A stretch of DNA of 64,000 bases from JBFXCS01 sp050181915 (GCA_050181915.1 JBFXCS010000002.1:124001-188000); one strand, 5' to 3'; shown: positions 33,111 to 42,463, counted from the stretch's first letter. Numbers and translations: made by a program. Notes: generated by a model not told the origin, from the letters alone.

Positions 33111-33904
33111 GCGGTCCACGCGAGGGCCTCCGCCAGCCGGGGGTAGTCGCGGGCCGGCAGCGCCTCGGGCCGTACGGTGGCCGGGTGGCCCAGGGCCGTC
33201 ACGGCGTCGAGCGCGCGCGCCTTGTCGGCGCCTGCGCCGGCCAGGGCGTTCACCAGCGTCTTGCGCCGCGCCGCGAACGCCGCGCGCACCAGAGCGCGCA
33301 CGGCCGGCGACGGTCCCGGCCCCACCCGCCGCAGCGCCACCAGGGCCGAATCGACCCGCGGCCGGGGGGCGAACACCTCGCGCCCCACCGCGCGGCGGAA
33401 GGTCGGCTCGGCGGTCAGCGCGATGAGCACCGACGGGGCGCCGTAGAGCCGGCTGCCGGGCGGCGCCAGCCAGCGGTCCACCACCTCGCGCTGCGCCATC
33501 ACGCACCAGCGCTCCAGGGCCGGCAGGCGCCACAGGCTCTCGACCACCAGCGGCGTCGCGATCGAGTAGGGCAGGTTCGCGACCAGCGCGGTCGGCGCCG
33601 GGTCGAGCCGCTCGAGGGGGAACCGCAGGGCGTCGCCCCAGTGGAGCGCGACGTTGGAGACCCCGGAGAGGACGTCCGCCAGCGCCGGCTCGACGCGCCG
33701 GTCGATCTCCATGGCGTGCACGTGACGCGCCGCCCGCGCCAGGGCGGCGGTCAGGACCCCGAGGCCGGCGCCCACCTCCAGCACGACGTCGGCGCCGCCG
33801 ACCCCGCCCTCGCGCACCGCGAGGTCGACCAGGTTCTCGTCGAGCAGGAAGTGCTGGCCGAGGTCGGTGTCGGGACGCAGGCCGTGGGCGGCCAGCAGGC
33901 GCAT
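33107..33904 (-). CDS. rsmA: 16S rRNA dimethyladenosine transferase
   Basis: RsmA (KsgA) dimethylates the two adjacent adenines near the 3' end of 16S rRNA. The SAM site is VVLEVGAGLGVLTAALA, the catalytic motif is NLPYSIATPLV, and GQHFLLDENLVD opens the domain as in the family. About 265 aa. ATG 33904 is chosen; a GTG three codons upstream is possible. The gene ends four bases into ispE and lies 25 nt after tatD. Confidence 0.95.
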   Translation of the reverse strand: MRLLAAHGLRPDTDLGQHFLLDENLVDLAVREGGVGGADVVLEVGAGLGVLTAALARAARHVHAMEIDRRVEPALADVLSGVSNVALHWGDALRFPLERLDPAPTALVANLPYSIATPLVVESLWRLPALERWCVMAQREVVDRWLAPPGSRLYGAPSVLIALTAEPTFRRAVGREVFAPRPRVDSALVALRRVGPGPSPAVRALVRAAFAARRKTLVNALAGAGADKARALDAVTALGHPATVRPEALPARDYPRLAEALAWTA

Positions 33905-33929
33905 GACGCCCACCCGCCCCGGGCCCGGG

Positions 33930-34679
33930 TCACCAGCCGAAGAGGCGGGCGGCGTTGCGGGTGGTGACGTCGTCGAGCTCCTCCTCGCCGATGCCGCGCA
34001 GGCCGGCGATGAAGCGGAGGGTGTGGGCCACGTTCGCCGGGGCGTTGGGGCGGCCGCGGCGCGGAACCGGCGCCAGGTAGGGGCTGTCGGTCTCGACCAG
34101 CAGCAGGTCGTCCGGCACGGCCCGCGCCGCGGCCTGCAGGTCGGCGGCGCTGCGGTAGGTGACCTGGCCGGCGAAGCTCATCAGGTAGCCGCGCTCGGCC
34201 ACCTCCCCCACCCGCTCCGGCATCGAGAAGCAGTGCAGCAGCACCGGCTGCCCCTCGGCCTCGGCGGCCAGCATGTCGAGGGTCTCCTGGGTGGCCTCGC
34301 GGCTGTGGATCACGATCGGCAGGCCGGCCTCGCGGGCCAGGCCGATCTGCGCCGCGAACGCGCGCCGCTGGTTGGCCGGGTCGGCGTGCCGGCGGTAGTG
34401 GTCAAGGCCGCACTCGCCGATCGCCACCACCTTGGGGTGCGCGGCCAGCTCCCGGATCCACGCCTCGTCGGCCGGGCCGAAGGCGTCGGCGTCGTGGGGG
34501 TGGACGCCGATCGCCGCGTACACGCCGGGGTGGGCGTCGGCCAGGGCCAGCGTGCGCTCGCTCGACGCGCGGCCCATGCCGATCGCGACGATCCGCTCCA
34601 CGCCGGCGGCGGCGGCCTCGGCGACCACCTCGGCCGGGTCGCCCTCGCACGAGTCGAGGTGGGCGTGCGTATCGACTAC
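33930..34679 (-). CDS. tatD: TatD-family metal-dependent DNase, no canonical start codon
   Basis: The metal ligands are all present: VVDTHAHLDS (His-x-His at the N terminus), GECGLDHYR (Glu), IVIHSR, LLHCFSM and VETDSPYL (Asp). Size, 249 aa, is normal. However no ATG, GTG, TTG or CTG precedes the first His residues in frame: the sequence reads GGC GTA GTC GAT, 4 nt inside the metG stop region, behind GGAGGAGG. I place the start at the GTA (34679), which would be a rare start codon; an assembly error or an upstream start inside metG are the alternatives. Confidence 0.85.
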   Translation of the reverse strand, partial: VVDTHAHLDSCEGDPAEVVAEAAAAGVERIVAIGMGRASSERTLALADAHPGVYAAIGVHPHDADAFGPADEAWIRELAAHPKVVAIGECGLDHYRRHADPANQRRAFAAQIGLAREAGLPIVIHSREATQETLDMLAAEAEGQPVLLHCFSMPERVGEVAERGYLMSFAGQVTYRSAADLQAAARAVPDDLLLVETDSPYLAPVPRRGRPNAPANVAHTLRFIAGLRGIGEEELDDVTTRNAARLFGW

Positions 34680-36205
34680 GCCACCGCCTCCTCCACCCGC
34701 GGGAACAGCGGGCCGGATCCCTCCACCCGCGCGCCGGGCGCGCCCCGGCCCCAGGCCGCCAGATCGAGCCCCACGGCCTCCGGGTCCTGGCCGAGGGCGG
34801 TGAGGATGCGGGCCGCCGAGCCCGGGATCACCGGCCACAGCAGGATCGCGACCACGCGCAGGCCCTCGGCGAGGGTGAACAGGGTCTGGTCGAGCTCGCC
34901 GGCGCGATCCGGGTCCTTCGCCAGCGTCCAGGGCGCGCGCTGCTCGACCAGGCGGTTCAGGCGCTGCACCAGCCGCCACGCCTCCTCGACGCCGCGGGAG
35001 ATGTCGAGCCGCTCGAACTCCGCGACCAGGGCCCGCGCCGCCGCGGCCACCTCGGCGGCGACCTCGCCGTCCGCGCCGCCGTCGGGCGGCACGACGCCGT
35101 CGCGGTAGCGGCCGATCATGCTCACCACGCGGTTCAGCAGGTTGCCGAGCTCGTTGGCGAGCTCCTGCGAGTAGCGCGCCTCGAAGCCCTCGGCGGTGAA
35201 GGTGCCGTCCTCGCCGAAGCGGATCTCGCGCGCCAGGTAGTAGCGCAGCGCGTCGATGCCGTAGGAGTCGATGAACGGGAAGGGGTCGACCACGTTGCCG
35301 GTGGTCTTGCTCATCTTCTCCCCGCCCTTCAGCACGTAGCCGTGGACCATCAGCCGTCGCGGCAGCTCGAGGCCCGCCGACATCAGCATCGCCGGCCAGA
35401 TGACGGCGTGGAACTTGAGGATGTCCTTCGCCATCAGCTGCAGGTCGGGCGGCCAGAAGCGCTCGATCAGGTCGTCGCCGCCGCCGTAGGCGAGGGCGGT
35501 GCGGTAGTTGAGGAGCGCGTCGATCCAGACGTAGATGGTCTGGGACGGGTCCCACGGCACCGGGACGCCCCACTCGATGTTCGCCCGCGACACCGAGAGC
35601 TCGTCGAGGCCCAGCTCGATCATGCGGCGCGCCTCGTTGTAGCGCGCCCGCGGCCGCACCCAGTCGGGGTTCGCGTCGTAGTGGGCGAGCAGGCGGTCGC
35701 GGAAGTCGGGGAGGCGGAAGAACCAGTTCTCCTCCTCCACCCACTCCACCGGGGTGCGGTGGACCGGGCAGAGGTTGCCGGGCAGCAGGTCCCCCTCGGC
35801 GTAGAAGGCCTCGCACGCCTGGCAGTACCAGCCGCCGTAGGTGCCCTTGTAGACGTCCCCGGCCTCGTGCATCCGGGTGAAGATGCGCTGCACCTCCGCC
35901 TCGTGCTCCGGATCGGTGGTGCGGATGAAGAAGTCGTGGGTCGAGTCGAGCACCCCGCCGAGGGCGCGGAAGCGGGCCGACAGGAGGTCGGCGTGCTCGC
36001 GCGGCGTGCGCCCCTCCTGCGCCGCCGACGAGGCGACCTTGCCGCCGTGCTCGTCGGTGCCGGTGAGGAAGAACACGTCCTCGCCGAGCTGGCGATGATG
36101 CCGGGCGAGGACGTCGGCCATGATCGTCGTGTACGCGTGCCCGATGTGCGGGTCCGCGTTGACGTAGTAGATGGGGGTGGTGAGGTAGAAGCTGCCGTCG
36201 GCCAC
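34676..36205 (-). CDS. metG: Methionyl-tRNA synthetase
   Basis: MetG charges tRNA-Met. The 509-aa protein has the class I signatures HIGH (residues 20-23, PHIGHAY) and KMSKTTGNV, the zinc-knuckle region WYCQACEAFYAEG with NLCPVHRTP, and the helical anticodon-binding domain. It lacks the C-terminal EMAP-like dimerisation domain, so it belongs to the short type. It begins the metG-tatD-rsmA-ispE cluster. Confidence 0.97.
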   Translation of the reverse strand: MADGSFYLTTPIYYVNADPHIGHAYTTIMADVLARHHRQLGEDVFFLTGTDEHGGKVASSAAQEGRTPREHADLLSARFRALGGVLDSTHDFFIRTTDPEHEAEVQRIFTRMHEAGDVYKGTYGGWYCQACEAFYAEGDLLPGNLCPVHRTPVEWVEEENWFFRLPDFRDRLLAHYDANPDWVRPRARYNEARRMIELGLDELSVSRANIEWGVPVPWDPSQTIYVWIDALLNYRTALAYGGGDDLIERFWPPDLQLMAKDILKFHAVIWPAMLMSAGLELPRRLMVHGYVLKGGEKMSKTTGNVVDPFPFIDSYGIDALRYYLAREIRFGEDGTFTAEGFEARYSQELANELGNLLNRVVSMIGRYRDGVVPPDGGADGEVAAEVAAAARALVAEFERLDISRGVEEAWRLVQRLNRLVEQRAPWTLAKDPDRAGELDQTLFTLAEGLRVVAILLWPVIPGSAARILTALGQDPEAVGLDLAAWGRGAPGARVEGSGPLFPRVEEAVA

Positions 36206-36255
36206 GACCCCGCAGTGTAGACGCGCGGCCTCCGCTCCGACGGAGCCGGAGTAGG

Positions 36256-36363
36256 CTCCTTGATCTGCTCGGTTATCGCGGCCGGACGACCACGTCTCAC
36301 CCCGAAGGACCTTCTCAGTGCCGCGTCAGGCAACGTTCGCCCCGTTCTTGCTCGCTGCAAACC
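36256..36363. repeat. Dispersed repeat, copy B (rearranged)
   Basis: 36256-36317 matches 1302-1363 of copy A at 58 of 62 positions, ending ACCTTCTCA. The GCTCGCTGCAAACC block at 36350-36363 also occurs in copy A, but here it lies on the other side of the arm, so the element is rearranged or two remnants abut. The rest of the gap from 36206 to 36506 holds no gene that I can support. Confidence 0.5.
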
Positions 36364-36506
36364 TCGGCGGATGCGGCGTCCTCGATCATCCACATGGCGA
36401 CGACCATGCGGATGACGCTGCGTCCTTGCCCCGCCGGGTTTTCGCGGCCATAACGAGCCAACGTCACCGGACACGGCACTAGGCGAGCGATCGACCCGGA
36501 CGCCCC

Positions 36507-37040
36507 GTGACCCTCCCACCCCGTGCGCTGAGCGCCCTCCTCGCCGTCGCGGCGCGCCTCGACCGGGCGGGCGTCGAATGGCTGCTGGCGGGCAGCGCGG
36601 CCCGCGCGCTGATGGGCGTCGACGTGCGCCCCGCCGACATCGACATCGAGGTGTCGCCCCACTCGGCGGCGGCGGTGCAACGGTCGCTGGGCATCACCCT
36701 GGCCTACGCCGCGGGCGGCGGACGCTCGTCCTGGCGCGGCGCCACGGCGGCCGCCGGCGTCGAGGTGGACGTCACCTGCGACCTCGACGTGGAGGGCCCC
36801 GGCGGCCGGCTCGCGCCGGACTTCCCCCTGCTGCGCACCTGGTCGCCGTCGCGCGAGGTCGCCGGCCGGCGCATCTGGCTGGTGCCGATCGAGGAGTCAC
36901 TGGCGCGCGCCATCGTGCGCGCCGACTGGGCGGCGCTGGCCCGGATCGCGGGCGAGGCCGCGCGGGGCGCCGCACCGGCCCCGCGCCCGGCCTACCTGTC
37001 GCTGCGGCTGTCCCGCGCGGCGGCCAGCGCCGCCCGGTAG
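36507..37040 (+). CDS. Nucleotidyltransferase-fold protein
   Basis: The 177-aa protein shows the minimal nucleotidyltransferase pattern: WLLAGSAARALMGVDVRPADIDIEV (residues about 25-50), that is, G-S with a following Asp-x-Asp metal site. Later residues form a helical tail. Many proteins of this type are inactive or serve as antitoxin-like partners, and no HEPN partner is adjacent here. GTG start; the last 49 nt overlap the 3' end of the convergent rsmI. Confidence 0.6.
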   Translation: MTLPPRALSALLAVAARLDRAGVEWLLAGSAARALMGVDVRPADIDIEVSPHSAAAVQRSLGITLAYAAGGGRSSWRGATAAAGVEVDVTCDLDVEGPGGRLAPDFPLLRTWSPSREVAGRRIWLVPIEESLARAIVRADWAALARIAGEAARGAAPAPRPAYLSLRLSRAAASAAR

Positions 37041-37840
37041 GCGCGGTTGCGCGGGGCGGCGCCGAGCGCGGCGGCCGCCTCGGCGGCGCGGGCGGCGCTG
37101 AGGCCGGCGTCCAGCAGCAGGGCCATCCCGGCCGCGAGGTCGGCGTCGCCGGCATCCCGGGCCGGGGGCGCGGCGCCGACCACCAGGGCGATCTCGCCGC
37201 GCGGCGGCTCCGCGATCCTCGCCGCGACCTGCGCCGCCGTGCCGCGCACCACCTCCTGGTGGAGCTTGGTGAGCTCGCGGCACACGGCCACCTCGCGCTC
37301 GGGCCAGGCCGCGGCCAGGTCGGCCAGCAGGCCGGGCAGGCGCCGGGGGCTCTCGAAGGCCACGGCCGGCACGTCCAGCCGGCCCAGGCGCTCCATCAGC
37401 GCGGCCCGCTCTCCCGCCCGGCGGGGCACGAAGCCCAGGAAGGCGAACCCGGCCTCGCCCGCCAGGCCCGACAGGGCGAGGGCGGTGGTCACCGCGCTGG
37501 GGCCGGGCACCGCGTCGACCTCGATGCCCGCCTCGGCGGCGGCGCGCACCAGCCGCGCCCCGGGGTCGCTGACCAGCGGCATCCCGGCGTCCGAGACCAG
37601 CGCCACCCGCGCGCCGTCCCGCATGCGCCGCACCAGCTCGGCGGTCCGCGCCGCCTCGTTGTGGCGGTGCACGGGCAGCATCGGCGCCTCCGAGCCCGCG
37701 TGGCGCAGCAGGGGCGCCGTGCGGCGGGTGTCCTCGCAGGCCACCAGATCGGCGCCGCGCAGCGCCTCGGCGGCGCGCGGCGACAGATCGGCCAGGTTGC
37801 CGATGGGCGTTCCCACCACCACCAGGGAGCCGGCCCCCAT
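36992..37840 (-). CDS. rsmI: 16S rRNA 2'-O-ribose C1402 methyltransferase
   Basis: RsmI methylates C1402 of 16S rRNA. The 282-aa protein begins LVVVGTPIGNLADLSPRA, has the substrate region CEDTRRTAPLLRHAG and the SAM pocket VSDAGMPLVSDPG and VPGPSAVTTALALSG. The order of motifs is complete. It is divergent from the LCP gene with 59 nt between starts. Confidence 0.95.
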   Translation of the reverse strand: MGAGSLVVVGTPIGNLADLSPRAAEALRGADLVACEDTRRTAPLLRHAGSEAPMLPVHRHNEAARTAELVRRMRDGARVALVSDAGMPLVSDPGARLVRAAAEAGIEVDAVPGPSAVTTALALSGLAGEAGFAFLGFVPRRAGERAALMERLGRLDVPAVAFESPRRLPGLLADLAAAWPEREVAVCRELTKLHQEVVRGTAAQVAARIAEPPRGEIALVVGAAPPARDAGDADLAAGMALLLDAGLSAARAAEAAAALGAAPRNRAYRAALAAARDSRSDR

Positions 37841-37899
37841 CGACGCTCCTTCCCGACCTGGACGGTGGTGCCCGGGCGCCACGCTACCATCAGCCGCCG

Positions 37900-39063
37900 A
37901 TGGCCCGGAACGGCAAGCCGTACCGGCGCTTCCGCGCGAAGGGGGGCGACGGCGGCACCGTGGGCGACGGGCTCGACGAGCTCCGCGCCCTGACGACGCG
38001 TGCGGGGGGTGGCGATGCGCCACCCCGACCGGATGCGCCCGACGCCGTGCACGAGGCGCCGCCCGCCCCGCCCCGGCGACCGGGATGGCTCGAGCGCGAG
38101 CAGCGTCGCGAGCTGGCCCGCCAGGGCCGGCGGTGGTACTCGCTGCGCGGCCTCGGCCCGGGCGGGTGGGCCTGGCGGATCGCCCTGGTCCTGTTCGTGG
38201 GGCTGCTGGCCTGGAGCGGGTTCGGCTACCTCGCCCTGAAGGGGGCGGTGGACGAGGCCAACGGCAAGATCACCGGCTCCGCCCGGGCCGCGCTCGACCC
38301 GGCGGACGGCGGCATGCTCGGGACGCCCACCAACACGCTGATCCTGGGCGTCGACGCCCGGCCGGGCGAGGGGCGCGGCCGCGCCGACACGATCCTGATC
38401 ATGCGCACCGACCCGGACTCGGGGCGCATCAAGTACCTCTCGATCCCGCGCGACTGGCGCATCGAGCTGCCGAACCACGGCACCCAGAAGATCAACGCCG
38501 CCTTCCAGTTCGGCGGCCAGGCCGGGATGATCAACGCGGTCAAGCGCCTCACCGGGCTGCCCATCAACCACCTGATGGTGATCAAGTTCGGCGGCTTCCC
38601 GAAGCTCGTCGACGCCCTGGGCGGGGTGACGGTGAACAACCCGACCGCGGTGAAGCACTGCTACTACCAGGCCGGCGAGTACGTGAGCTTCAAGAAGGGG
38701 GACATCCACCTCGACGGCGCCCAGGCGCTCAAGTTCACCCGCGTGCGCAAGTGCGACAGCGACTTCAACCGGGCCCTGCGGCAGCAGGCGCTGATGGCGG
38801 GGCTGAAGAACCGGGTGCTGGCGCCCGGGAACCTGTGGCGGGCGCCCTGGTCGGGCGCGAGCGTCGTGCGGGCCCTGCAGACCGACCTGGGCGTCTCCGA
38901 CATCGCCAAGATGGGCTGGCTGCAGGCCCGCCTCACGCAGGACTCGGCCGACCGCATCCTGCTCACCGGCGACGCCCAGACCATCGGCGGCATCTCCTAC
39001 GTCGTCGGGACCGACCCCGACAGGAACGAGCAGGAGATCGCCCAGTTCATCTCCTCGCGCTAG
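37900..39063 (+). CDS. LytR-CpsA-Psr (LCP) family protein
   Basis: LCP proteins attach glycopolymers to peptidoglycan. The 387-aa protein has a ~90-residue cytosolic Arg/Pro-rich tail, one membrane helix (IALVLFVGLLAWSGFGYLAL, about 92-112) and the extracellular LCP domain: NTLILGVDARPGEG, RADTILIMRTD, SIPRDWRIELP, KINAAFQFGG and FPKLVDALGGVTV with RVRKCDSDFNR. Arg and Asp residues that coordinate the lipid pyrophosphate are present. Confidence 0.92.
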   Translation: MARNGKPYRRFRAKGGDGGTVGDGLDELRALTTRAGGGDAPPRPDAPDAVHEAPPAPPRRPGWLEREQRRELARQGRRWYSLRGLGPGGWAWRIALVLFVGLLAWSGFGYLALKGAVDEANGKITGSARAALDPADGGMLGTPTNTLILGVDARPGEGRGRADTILIMRTDPDSGRIKYLSIPRDWRIELPNHGTQKINAAFQFGGQAGMINAVKRLTGLPINHLMVIKFGGFPKLVDALGGVTVNNPTAVKHCYYQAGEYVSFKKGDIHLDGAQALKFTRVRKCDSDFNRALRQQALMAGLKNRVLAPGNLWRAPWSGASVVRALQTDLGVSDIAKMGWLQARLTQDSADRILLTGDAQTIGGISYVVGTDPDRNEQEIAQFISSR

Positions 39064-40015
39064 CCCGCCTCACGTGGATCGCGCGCTGCACCGCCAGGGT
39101 GAGCGCGCCGGCCAGCAGGATCAGGCCGAGGTTCAGGGCCAGCTGGCCCAGCGAGCCGAGGAAGGCGTCGCCGTCGGAGTAGGCCCAGGCGATGCCCATG
39201 TTCGCCGCGGCGGGGATGGTGGTCACCGAGACGAGCACGCCCACCAGGACGCTCGACTTGGAGGCGGTCAGCGACAGCATGCCGGCGATGCCGGCGCACA
39301 GCGCCACGATGACGGTGAACCAGTCCGGCGCGGCGATCACCTGCGACAGCGAGTGGTCGACCGACGAGAACTCGTCCGGGGTCAGGCCGGTGGCCCGGAA
39401 CAGCAGGGACGCCAGCCACGACAGCACGATCGCCATCGGGAAGCCCACGGCCAGGGCGGCGAGCGAGCGTCCCGCCAGGCGCGGGCGCCCCTCCACCAGC
39501 GCGACGCACACCCCGGCCAGCGGCCCGAACTCCGGCCCCACCACCATCGCCCCCACCAGCAGCACGGCGCTGTCCACGAAGATCGCCGTCGCCGCCAGCA
39601 GCGTCGCGACCGCCATGAACACCAGGAAGCCGCCGTCGAGGGCGATCGCCTCGGCCGTCTGGGCCTCCACCTGCTCCCACACGACCGCCGAGTCGGGTGA
39701 GCCCGGGGCGGCCCGGACCGCCTCGACCGCCGCCGAGGACACCTGGGTGTCGACGTGGACGATGCTGATCGCGCCCCGCTCGGGCACCCCCAGGTCGCGC
39801 AGGCGCTGCACCGCGTGGCTCGCGGCCTCCCGCGCCACGTCGCAGGTGACCAGGTCGCCCGGCGGGTCGAGCCCGGCGCCGGGCACGCGCGTGAGGTGGA
39901 AGGCGCCCGGCTGGGCGCGCAGCTCGGCCACCACGGCGTCGGACAGCCCGGGCGGCGCCAGCACCCGCAGGTGGACGATCTGCCCGCCGCCGGCGAGGTC
40001 GTCGGGGCTCGCCAT
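39047..40015 (-). CDS. DUF389-family membrane protein
   Basis: The 322-aa protein has a soluble N-terminal half (about 1-120) and then the conserved DUF389 membrane core of five to six helices, including VATLLAATAIFVDSAVLLVGAMVVGPEFGPLAG. The family function is unknown, but it often sits near ion transporters. Here it follows the KtrA-like gene by 15 nt and may be part of the K+ operon. Its end overlaps the convergent LCP gene by 17 nt. Confidence 0.85.
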   Translation of the reverse strand: MASPDDLAGGGQIVHLRVLAPPGLSDAVVAELRAQPGAFHLTRVPGAGLDPPGDLVTCDVAREAASHAVQRLRDLGVPERGAISIVHVDTQVSSAAVEAVRAAPGSPDSAVVWEQVEAQTAEAIALDGGFLVFMAVATLLAATAIFVDSAVLLVGAMVVGPEFGPLAGVCVALVEGRPRLAGRSLAALAVGFPMAIVLSWLASLLFRATGLTPDEFSSVDHSLSQVIAAPDWFTVIVALCAGIAGMLSLTASKSSVLVGVLVSVTTIPAAANMGIAWAYSDGDAFLGSLGQLALNLGLILLAGALTLAVQRAIHVRRASARR

Positions 40016-40030
40016 GGCGCCGGGCCGCCC

Positions 40031-40690
40031 TCAGTCGAGGACGGAGAAGGCCTCCGCCTTGCGGATGTCGCCCGCCACGACCACCAGGTCGTCCTCGTTG
40101 AGCACGGTGTCGGGCGTCGTGTAGGTGAAGCGGTCGCCGGGCCGCTTGATGCAGACGATGCTGACCCCGTAGTGGCGGCGTATCCCGGCCTGCTCCAGCG
40201 TCTTGCCCACCAGCGACCTCGGCACCCTCCCCTCGATCAGGACGAAGTCCTCGTCGAGCTCGATGTAGTCGATGATGTGGCCCACCATCGTGTGGGCGAC
40301 GCGGACGCCCATGTCCCGCTCGGGGAACACGACCCTGTCGGCGCCGACGCGCTCCAGGATCGCCCCGTGCTCGACGGTGATGGCCTTCGCCCAGATGCGC
40401 GGGATCTTCAGGTCCACGAGCGCGTAGGTGGCGAGGATGCTCGCCTGGATGTCCGAGCCGATCGCCACGACGGCGTTGGCGAAGTCCTCGGCGCCCACCT
40501 GGCGCAGCGCCTCGACGTCGGTGGCGTCGGCCTGGACCACGTGGGTCATGCCGGGGGCGCAGGCCTGCACCACCTTCGCGGACGCGTCGACGCCGAGCAC
40601 CTGGTGGCCCAGCTCGCCGAGGGTCGCCGCCAGCGTGCGGCCGAAGCGGCCCAGCCCGATCACCAGGGTCTGATCCTCGTTCCTAGCCAA
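40031..40690 (-). CDS. KtrA/TrkA-type RCK regulatory subunit of a K+ channel
   Basis: The 219-aa protein has an RCK_N Rossmann domain (LVIGLGRFGRTLAATLGELG; VVQADATDVEALRQVG) and an RCK_C domain (LVGKTLEQAGIRRHYGVSIV). It would form the cytosolic ring that gates the KtrB-type channel encoded upstream. Its start is a TTG that overlaps the ktrB stop by 8 nt; no better start exists before the conserved first strand. Confidence 0.9.
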   Translation of the reverse strand: MARNEDQTLVIGLGRFGRTLAATLGELGHQVLGVDASAKVVQACAPGMTHVVQADATDVEALRQVGAEDFANAVVAIGSDIQASILATYALVDLKIPRIWAKAITVEHGAILERVGADRVVFPERDMGVRVAHTMVGHIIDYIELDEDFVLIEGRVPRSLVGKTLEQAGIRRHYGVSIVCIKRPGDRFTYTTPDTVLNEDDLVVVAGDIRKAEAFSVLD

Positions 40691-42044
40691 CGAGCGGCCT
40701 TTCCTCGGGATGGCTGTACAGGCGCTCGCGCTCGCGCAGCACGAGCGCGATGCCGATGGTGAGCGGGCCGACGCGGCCCACGAACATCAGCGCCATCAGT
40801 ATCGCCTCCCCGACGGCGTCGAGCTGGTGGGTGAGGCCGGTGGAGAGGCCCGCGGTGGAGAAGGCGGCGACGCACTCGAAGAGCGCCTCGGAGAGGTCGA
40901 GGTCGTTGGTCGCGATCAGCGCCAGCGTCCCCAGCACGATCGCGTTGATCGAGATCACCGCGATCGTGAAGGCCTGGCGCAGCACCACCGAGGGGATCGC
41001 GCGACCGAACGCGGCGACCTCCTTCTCGCCCCGCAGTTCCGCCCACACGATCAGGAACAGGATCGCGAAGGTGGTCACCTTGATCCCGCCGGCGGTCGAG
41101 GCGCTGCCGCCGCCCGCGAACATGAGCATGTCGGTGACCAGCTGCGAATCGGTCCCGGCGTGGGCGTAGTCGATCGTGTTGAAGCCGGCGGTGCGCGGCA
41201 TCACCCCCGCGAAGAAGCCGCTCAGCAGCTTCCCGCCCACCCCGTACCGGCCCAGGGTGTCGGCGTCGTTCCACTCCAGGGCCGTCAGGGCGATGATGCC
41301 GAAGGCGAGCAGCACCCCGGTGGTCACGAGGGTGAGCTTGGTGTGGAGGCTCCACCGCGACGGCGACCGCGGCCGGCGCCGCACCTCCAGCCACACCGGG
41401 AAGCCGAGGCCGCCGACGATGACGGCGCAGGCGACCGGCACCAGGATCCACCCGTCGGTCGCGAACTGGGTGAGGCTGTCGCGGTAGAGCGAGAAGCCGG
41501 CGTCGCCGAAGGCGGAGACGGCGTGGAAGGTGCCCTCCCACAGGGCGGTGGGGAACGACCGGTCGTGCGCCAGCCAGAGGCGGAGGGTGAGGATCGTCGC
41601 GACCGCCGCCTCGATCGCCAGCGTGAAGGTGAGGATGGCGGCGACGAGGCGGCGCACCCCGCCGAGGTCGGCGGAGGGCGTCTCGATCTGGGTCGCGAGC
41701 CGGCTGCGGAGCCCCATCTTCCGGCTCACGACGATCAGCAGCAGCGACGCGCTGGTGACGATGCCGAGCGCCCCGATCTGGATGAGCACCAGGATGATCG
41801 CCTGGCCGAACGGGCTCCAGTAGGTGGAGACGTCGACCGTCGACATGCCCGTGACCGTCACCGCGGACATCGCGGTGAAGAAGGCCGCGCGGAACGACGC
41901 CTCGCCGGCGCCGGGCGTCGCGGCCGAGAGCATCAGCATCAGGGTGCCGAGCAGCACCGCGCCGGCGAACCCGCCGACGACCAGCCGCGCCGGATGGCGG
42001 AAGACGCGCGCGCGGGCGGGTAACGCCCCGCCGCCGCGAGGCAC
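40683..42044 (-). CDS. KtrB/TrkH-type K+ uptake channel
   Basis: From GTG 42044 the 453-aa protein has the four P-loop repeats of Trk/Ktr proteins: TAMSAVTVTGMSTVDVS, HAVSAFGDAGFSLY, MPRTAGFNTIDY with GGGSASTAGGIKVTT, and ECVAAFSTAGLSTGLT. The Gly of each filter is retained. It is followed by its RCK subunit and a DUF389 protein, all on one transcript, probably from the fmdB promoter 34 nt upstream of this gene. Confidence 0.93.
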   Translation of the reverse strand: MPRGGGALPARARVFRHPARLVVGGFAGAVLLGTLMLMLSAATPGAGEASFRAAFFTAMSAVTVTGMSTVDVSTYWSPFGQAIILVLIQIGALGIVTSASLLLIVVSRKMGLRSRLATQIETPSADLGGVRRLVAAILTFTLAIEAAVATILTLRLWLAHDRSFPTALWEGTFHAVSAFGDAGFSLYRDSLTQFATDGWILVPVACAVIVGGLGFPVWLEVRRRPRSPSRWSLHTKLTLVTTGVLLAFGIIALTALEWNDADTLGRYGVGGKLLSGFFAGVMPRTAGFNTIDYAHAGTDSQLVTDMLMFAGGGSASTAGGIKVTTFAILFLIVWAELRGEKEVAAFGRAIPSVVLRQAFTIAVISINAIVLGTLALIATNDLDLSEALFECVAAFSTAGLSTGLTHQLDAVGEAILMALMFVGRVGPLTIGIALVLRERERLYSHPEERPLVG

Positions 42045-42078
42045 GGCCGGGAACCGGCTCCGGGACGGGCCGGGAGTC

Positions 42079-42414
42079 CTAGACCTTGTCCAGCCCCACC
42101 GTCTTGCCGGACGACGACGCCTTCTCGCCGGACGCGGCCGCCTTCTCGCCGGACGAGCCGTTCGACGCGCCGTTGCCGCCGCCGTCGCCGGCCGAGCCGG
42201 CGCCGGCCGTCGAGTCGTCGCCCGCCGGGCGGCGCTTCGTGCCGTAGTCCGTGTTGTGGAAGCCGGAGCCCTTGAAGTGGATCGCCGGCGCGAAGAGGAC
42301 CCTGCCGACCTCGCCGCCGCACACCTCGCACTCGGTGATGGGGTCGTCGGCCATGCGCTGGACCACCTCGAAATGGCGGCCGCAGTCGTTGCAGCGGTAT
42401 TCGTAGATCGGCAC
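42079..42414 (-). CDS. FmdB-type zinc ribbon protein
   Basis: The start YEYRCNDCGRHFEVVQ with the second pair CEVCGG forms the CxxC...CxxC ribbon of the FmdB family. Residues after 45 are a Gly/Ser/Ala/Lys low-complexity tail, as usual for actinobacterial copies. 111 aa. Function of the family is unclear. It has a GTG start with an upstream AGGTG site, a consensus -10 box and a CIRCE-like operator, so it may be heat- or stress-regulated. Confidence 0.88.
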   Translation of the reverse strand: MPIYEYRCNDCGRHFEVVQRMADDPITECEVCGGEVGRVLFAPAIHFKGSGFHNTDYGTKRRPAGDDSTAGAGSAGDGGGNGASNGSSGEKAAASGEKASSSGKTVGLDKV

Positions 42415-42457
42415 GCAAGCACCTCGCGGGGACGGGACGTCCGGAAATCCAGCCCGG

Positions 42458-42463
42458 ATTATA
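42458..42463 (-). promoter_or_regulatory. Consensus -10 box for fmdB
   Basis: On the minus strand this reads TATAAT, a perfect sigma-70 -10 hexamer, 44 nt before the fmdB GTG. A recognisable -35 is not present at the usual spacing, but the CIRCE-like site lies just upstream. Confidence 0.55.

Noticed and set aside
36315..36680. Minus-strand ORF of 121 codons in the gap after metG
   Set aside because: It overlaps a dispersed repeat and the start of the nucleotidyltransferase gene, with no family resemblance.
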